Program-made: the position numbers and the translations under genes
The notes under the pieces: generated by a model
What the model was told of the DNA's origin: nothing
Seen by the model: only the letters and a program-made list of their open reading frames with translations
Database searches by the model: none
NCBI GenBank assembly: GCA_016191555.1
Contig: JACPVX010000014.1
Span: 62,001 to 126,000 of the forward strand
Source of the DNA: Bacteroidota bacterium
GTDB taxonomy: Bacteria > Bacteroidota > Bacteroidia > Cytophagales > Cyclobacteriaceae
Direction of reading: 5' to 3'
DNA: 64,000 nt
Shown: positions 62,518 to 64,000 of the stretch, piece by piece
Position numbering within the stretch: the first letter of the stretch is position 1
Layout: each line of letters begins with the position of its first letter

Positions 62518-63813
62518 TTAACCTCCGAAATCGTCAAAGCGAACATTTTCTTTTGGAATACCCATGTCATCCAGCATTTTCAGAACGGCAGCGTTCATCA
62601 ATGGAGGTCCGCACAAGTAGTACTCTACATCTTCCGGTGCCGGGTGATTCGCCAAATAATTATCAAACAAGCATTTGTGGATGAAGCCTACATAGCCATC
62701 TGCCTCGCGGTCATCCAAACTCTTTTTCACTTTCCAGTTATCTTCCGGAAGTGGCTCAGACAAAGCGATATGGAAATTGAAATTCGGGAACTCTTTCTCG
62801 ATTTTCCGGAAGTGATCTACGTAGAACAATTCTTTCTTCGAGCGTCCACCATACCAATAAGACACTTTTCGGTTCGTCTTTTCGGTATGGAATAAATGGA
62901 AGATTTGCGCACGCAATGGAGCCATACCAGCACCACCACCAATGTAAACCATCTCGCGCTGTGTTTTATTAATATGGAATTCCCCGTAAGGGCCAGAGAT
63001 TGTTACTTTATCGCCAGGCTTGCGTGAGAACACATACGAAGAACAGATACCCGGATTTACATCCATCCACTTGTTGTTGGCGCGATCCCAGGGTGGCGTA
63101 GCGATACGGATGTTCAACATCACAATATTTCCTTCAGCTGGGTGGTTGGCCATTGAATATGCACGGAAGATGGGCTCATCGTTTTTCATTTTCAGATCCC
63201 ACAGCTTGAACTTATCCCAATCCGACTTAAATACATCGGGGTTGCTGTGACCCAATTCAGGATGTGGTGTGATATCCATTTTGCTGAAATCCACTTTTAA
63301 TGTTGGCACATCAATTTGGATATAACCACCTGCTTCGAAATTTAAGGTTTCACCGGGAGGAAGTTTTACAACAAACTCCTTAATGAACGTGGACACGTTT
63401 TTATTGGAAACGACTTCACATTCCCACTTTTTGATCCCGAAGATTTCTTCCGGGATGCGAATGTTTAAGTCTTGCTTCACTTTTACCTGGCAGCCTAGGC
63501 GCACATGCTCTTTTTGCTCGGCACGAGAAAGATGGCCTACCTCGGTTGGCAACACATCACCTCCACCGGATTCTACCACGCATTTGCACATCGCGCAGGT
63601 ACCTCCTCCACCACAGGCAGAAGGCAAAAATATTTTTTCGTTGGCCAAAGTGCTTAAAAGAGAGCTTCCCGCAGAAACGGTGATGGTTTTTTCTCCATTA
63701 ATGACAATTTTAACCGGGCCGGACTGAACCAACTGCTTTTGCGCAAAGATGAGAAGCGCTACTAGAAGAAGAATTATAGCTGTAAAGGCTACAATGGAGG
63801 TAATCGCTAACAT
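62518..63813 (-). CDS. nqrF: Na+-translocating NADH:ubiquinone reductase subunit F
   Basis: 431 residues. One N-terminal membrane helix (about 3-24) anchors the protein. The [2Fe-2S] ferredoxin domain has Cys67, Cys73, Cys76 and Cys108 ('[12 protein letters not shown]' and 'RLGCQV'). FAD binding follows with 'RAYSMANHP', and NADH binding with '[19 protein letters not shown]' and the end '[21 protein letters not shown]'. NqrF takes electrons from NADH into the sodium pump. The usual order is nqrABCDEF; here a terminator lies between this gene and the gene before it, and a separate promoter is present, so nqrF may be expressed alone. Confidence 0.96.
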   Translation of the reverse strand: MLAITSIVAFTAIILLLVALLIFAQKQLVQSGPVKIVINGEKTITVSAGSSLLSTLANEKIFLPSACGGGGTCAMCKCVVESGGGDVLPTEVGHLSRAEQKEHVRLGCQVKVKQDLNIRIPEEIFGIKKWECEVVSNKNVSTFIKEFVVKLPPGETLNFEAGGYIQIDVPTLKVDFSKMDITPHPELGHSNPDVFKSDWDKFKLWDLKMKNDEPIFRAYSMANHPAEGNIVMLNIRIATPPWDRANNKWMDVNPGICSSYVFSRKPGDKVTISGPYGEFHINKTQREMVYIGGGAGMAPLRAQIFHLFHTEKTNRKVSYWYGGRSKKELFYVDHFRKIEKEFPNFNFHIALSEPLPEDNWKVKKSLDDREADGYVGFIHKCLFDNYLANHPAPEDVEYYLCGPPLMNAAVLKMLDDMGIPKENVRFDDFGG

Positions 63814-63832
63814 AGGCTGTATTTAAAGTTTA

Positions 63833-63865
63833 CAAATATAGGAATCGGGGGTAAAATCCGTCAAA
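63833..63865 (-). promoter_or_regulatory. Promoter of nqrF
   Basis: On the minus strand TTTG (63862-63865) and TATATTTG (63833-63840) are 21 nt apart, a full match to the phylum consensus. The ATG is at 63813, so the leader is under 20 nt. Confidence 0.7.
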
Positions 63866-63893
63866 CCGTTTAAACTTAAAATAGCCTTAAAAA

Positions 63894-63926
63894 GCAAAAA
63901 AGCAGTATTAAAACTGCTTTTTGCTA
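63894..63926 (-). terminator. Terminator upstream of nqrF
   Basis: AAAAGCAGT and ACTGCTTTT form a stem with a TATTAAA-type loop (about 63898-63921). A and T tracts on both sides allow function in both directions. It would end transcription of the partial gene at the right edge. Confidence 0.75.
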
Positions 63927-63944
63927 CCTGTTTGCCAATCCTTT

Positions 63945-63999
63945 CTAGGCAATTGCAAGCTCTTTCTTAGACAATTGATTATCTGCCTGCAAATTCAAC
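63945..63999 (-). CDS. C-terminal end of an unknown protein (partial)
   Basis: The minus strand is open from the window edge to a TAG at 63945-63947 and codes for 17 residues ending 'LSKKELAIA'. The terminator just after it supports a real gene end. It does not look like the end of an NqrE subunit. Too short to identify. Confidence 0.35.
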   Translation of the reverse strand, partial: LNLQADNQLSKKELAIA

Positions 64000-64000
64000 T

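Overview
The window is chromosomal DNA from a member of the Bacteroidota, most likely of the Cytophagales. Supporting signs are a type IX secretion pair (porU, porV), a SusC/SusD outer-membrane uptake pair, a hybrid histidine kinase carrying an AraC output domain, a Na+-NQR subunit, long Ala/Lys/Glu-rich tails on ribosomal protein S16, and Bacteroidota-type promoters (TTTG or TTG, about 20 nt, then TAnnTTTG) upstream of several genes. I cannot name a genus from sequence alone. I see no rRNA, tRNA, CRISPR array, insertion sequence or phage gene.

Layout. 1-6.1 kb: envelope cluster on the plus strand (end of a beta-barrel protein, TPR protein, LptC-like lipoprotein, a 51-residue membrane protein, CNNM/CorC-type protein, PpiD-like chaperone). 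6.1-9.8 kb: a DUF493 protein, a membrane protein split by a frameshift, pterin dehydratase, rsmI, an Lnt-like membrane protein without catalytic domain, and an inositol-monophosphatase-family enzyme. 9.8-25.1 kb: accessory-type region with a repeat-containing intergenic stretch, a hybrid sensor/AraC regulator, an unknown secreted protein, SusD and SusC, a LuxR-type response regulator and two MacB/FtsX-type permeases. 25.2-32.4 kb: a FeoB-associated-type Cys-rich peptide, a radical SAM/SPASM protein, a DUF4105 (Lnb-type) membrane protein, and two divergent RtcB RNA ligases flanking an unknown protein. 32.6-38.3 kb: the 2-oxoglutarate dehydrogenase operon sucA-sucB-lpd. 38.5-40.8 kb: rpsP-rimM-trmD-rplS. 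40.9-46.1 kb: class I aldolase, an aberrant accD, a WbqC-family protein and clpC. 46.1-52.8 kb (minus): Nramp-like transporter, YicC, a large propeller/barrel protein and a FAD oxidoreductase. 52.8-60.1 kb (plus): metallo-hydrolase, pssA, porU, porV and an M16-like protein. 60.1-64 kb (minus): two small lipoproteins, an arginase-fold protein and nqrF.

The main metabolic genes are ordinary. The most notable points are: (i) an AccD homologue that has lost all four zinc-ribbon cysteines and about 40 residues of linker; (ii) two complete RtcB paralogues around an unknown, possibly HEPN-like protein, with a predicted structured leader before one of them; (iii) four enzyme-fold proteins whose hallmark metal or catalytic residues are replaced (Nramp, M16, ureohydrolase, AccD); (iv) a frameshift at a heptamer of the X XXY YYZ type; (v) two small membrane-protein genes of 51 and 46 codons, one predicted to have an essentially leaderless transcript. 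Nothing here is demonstrably a wholly new system. The RtcB locus is the best candidate for one.
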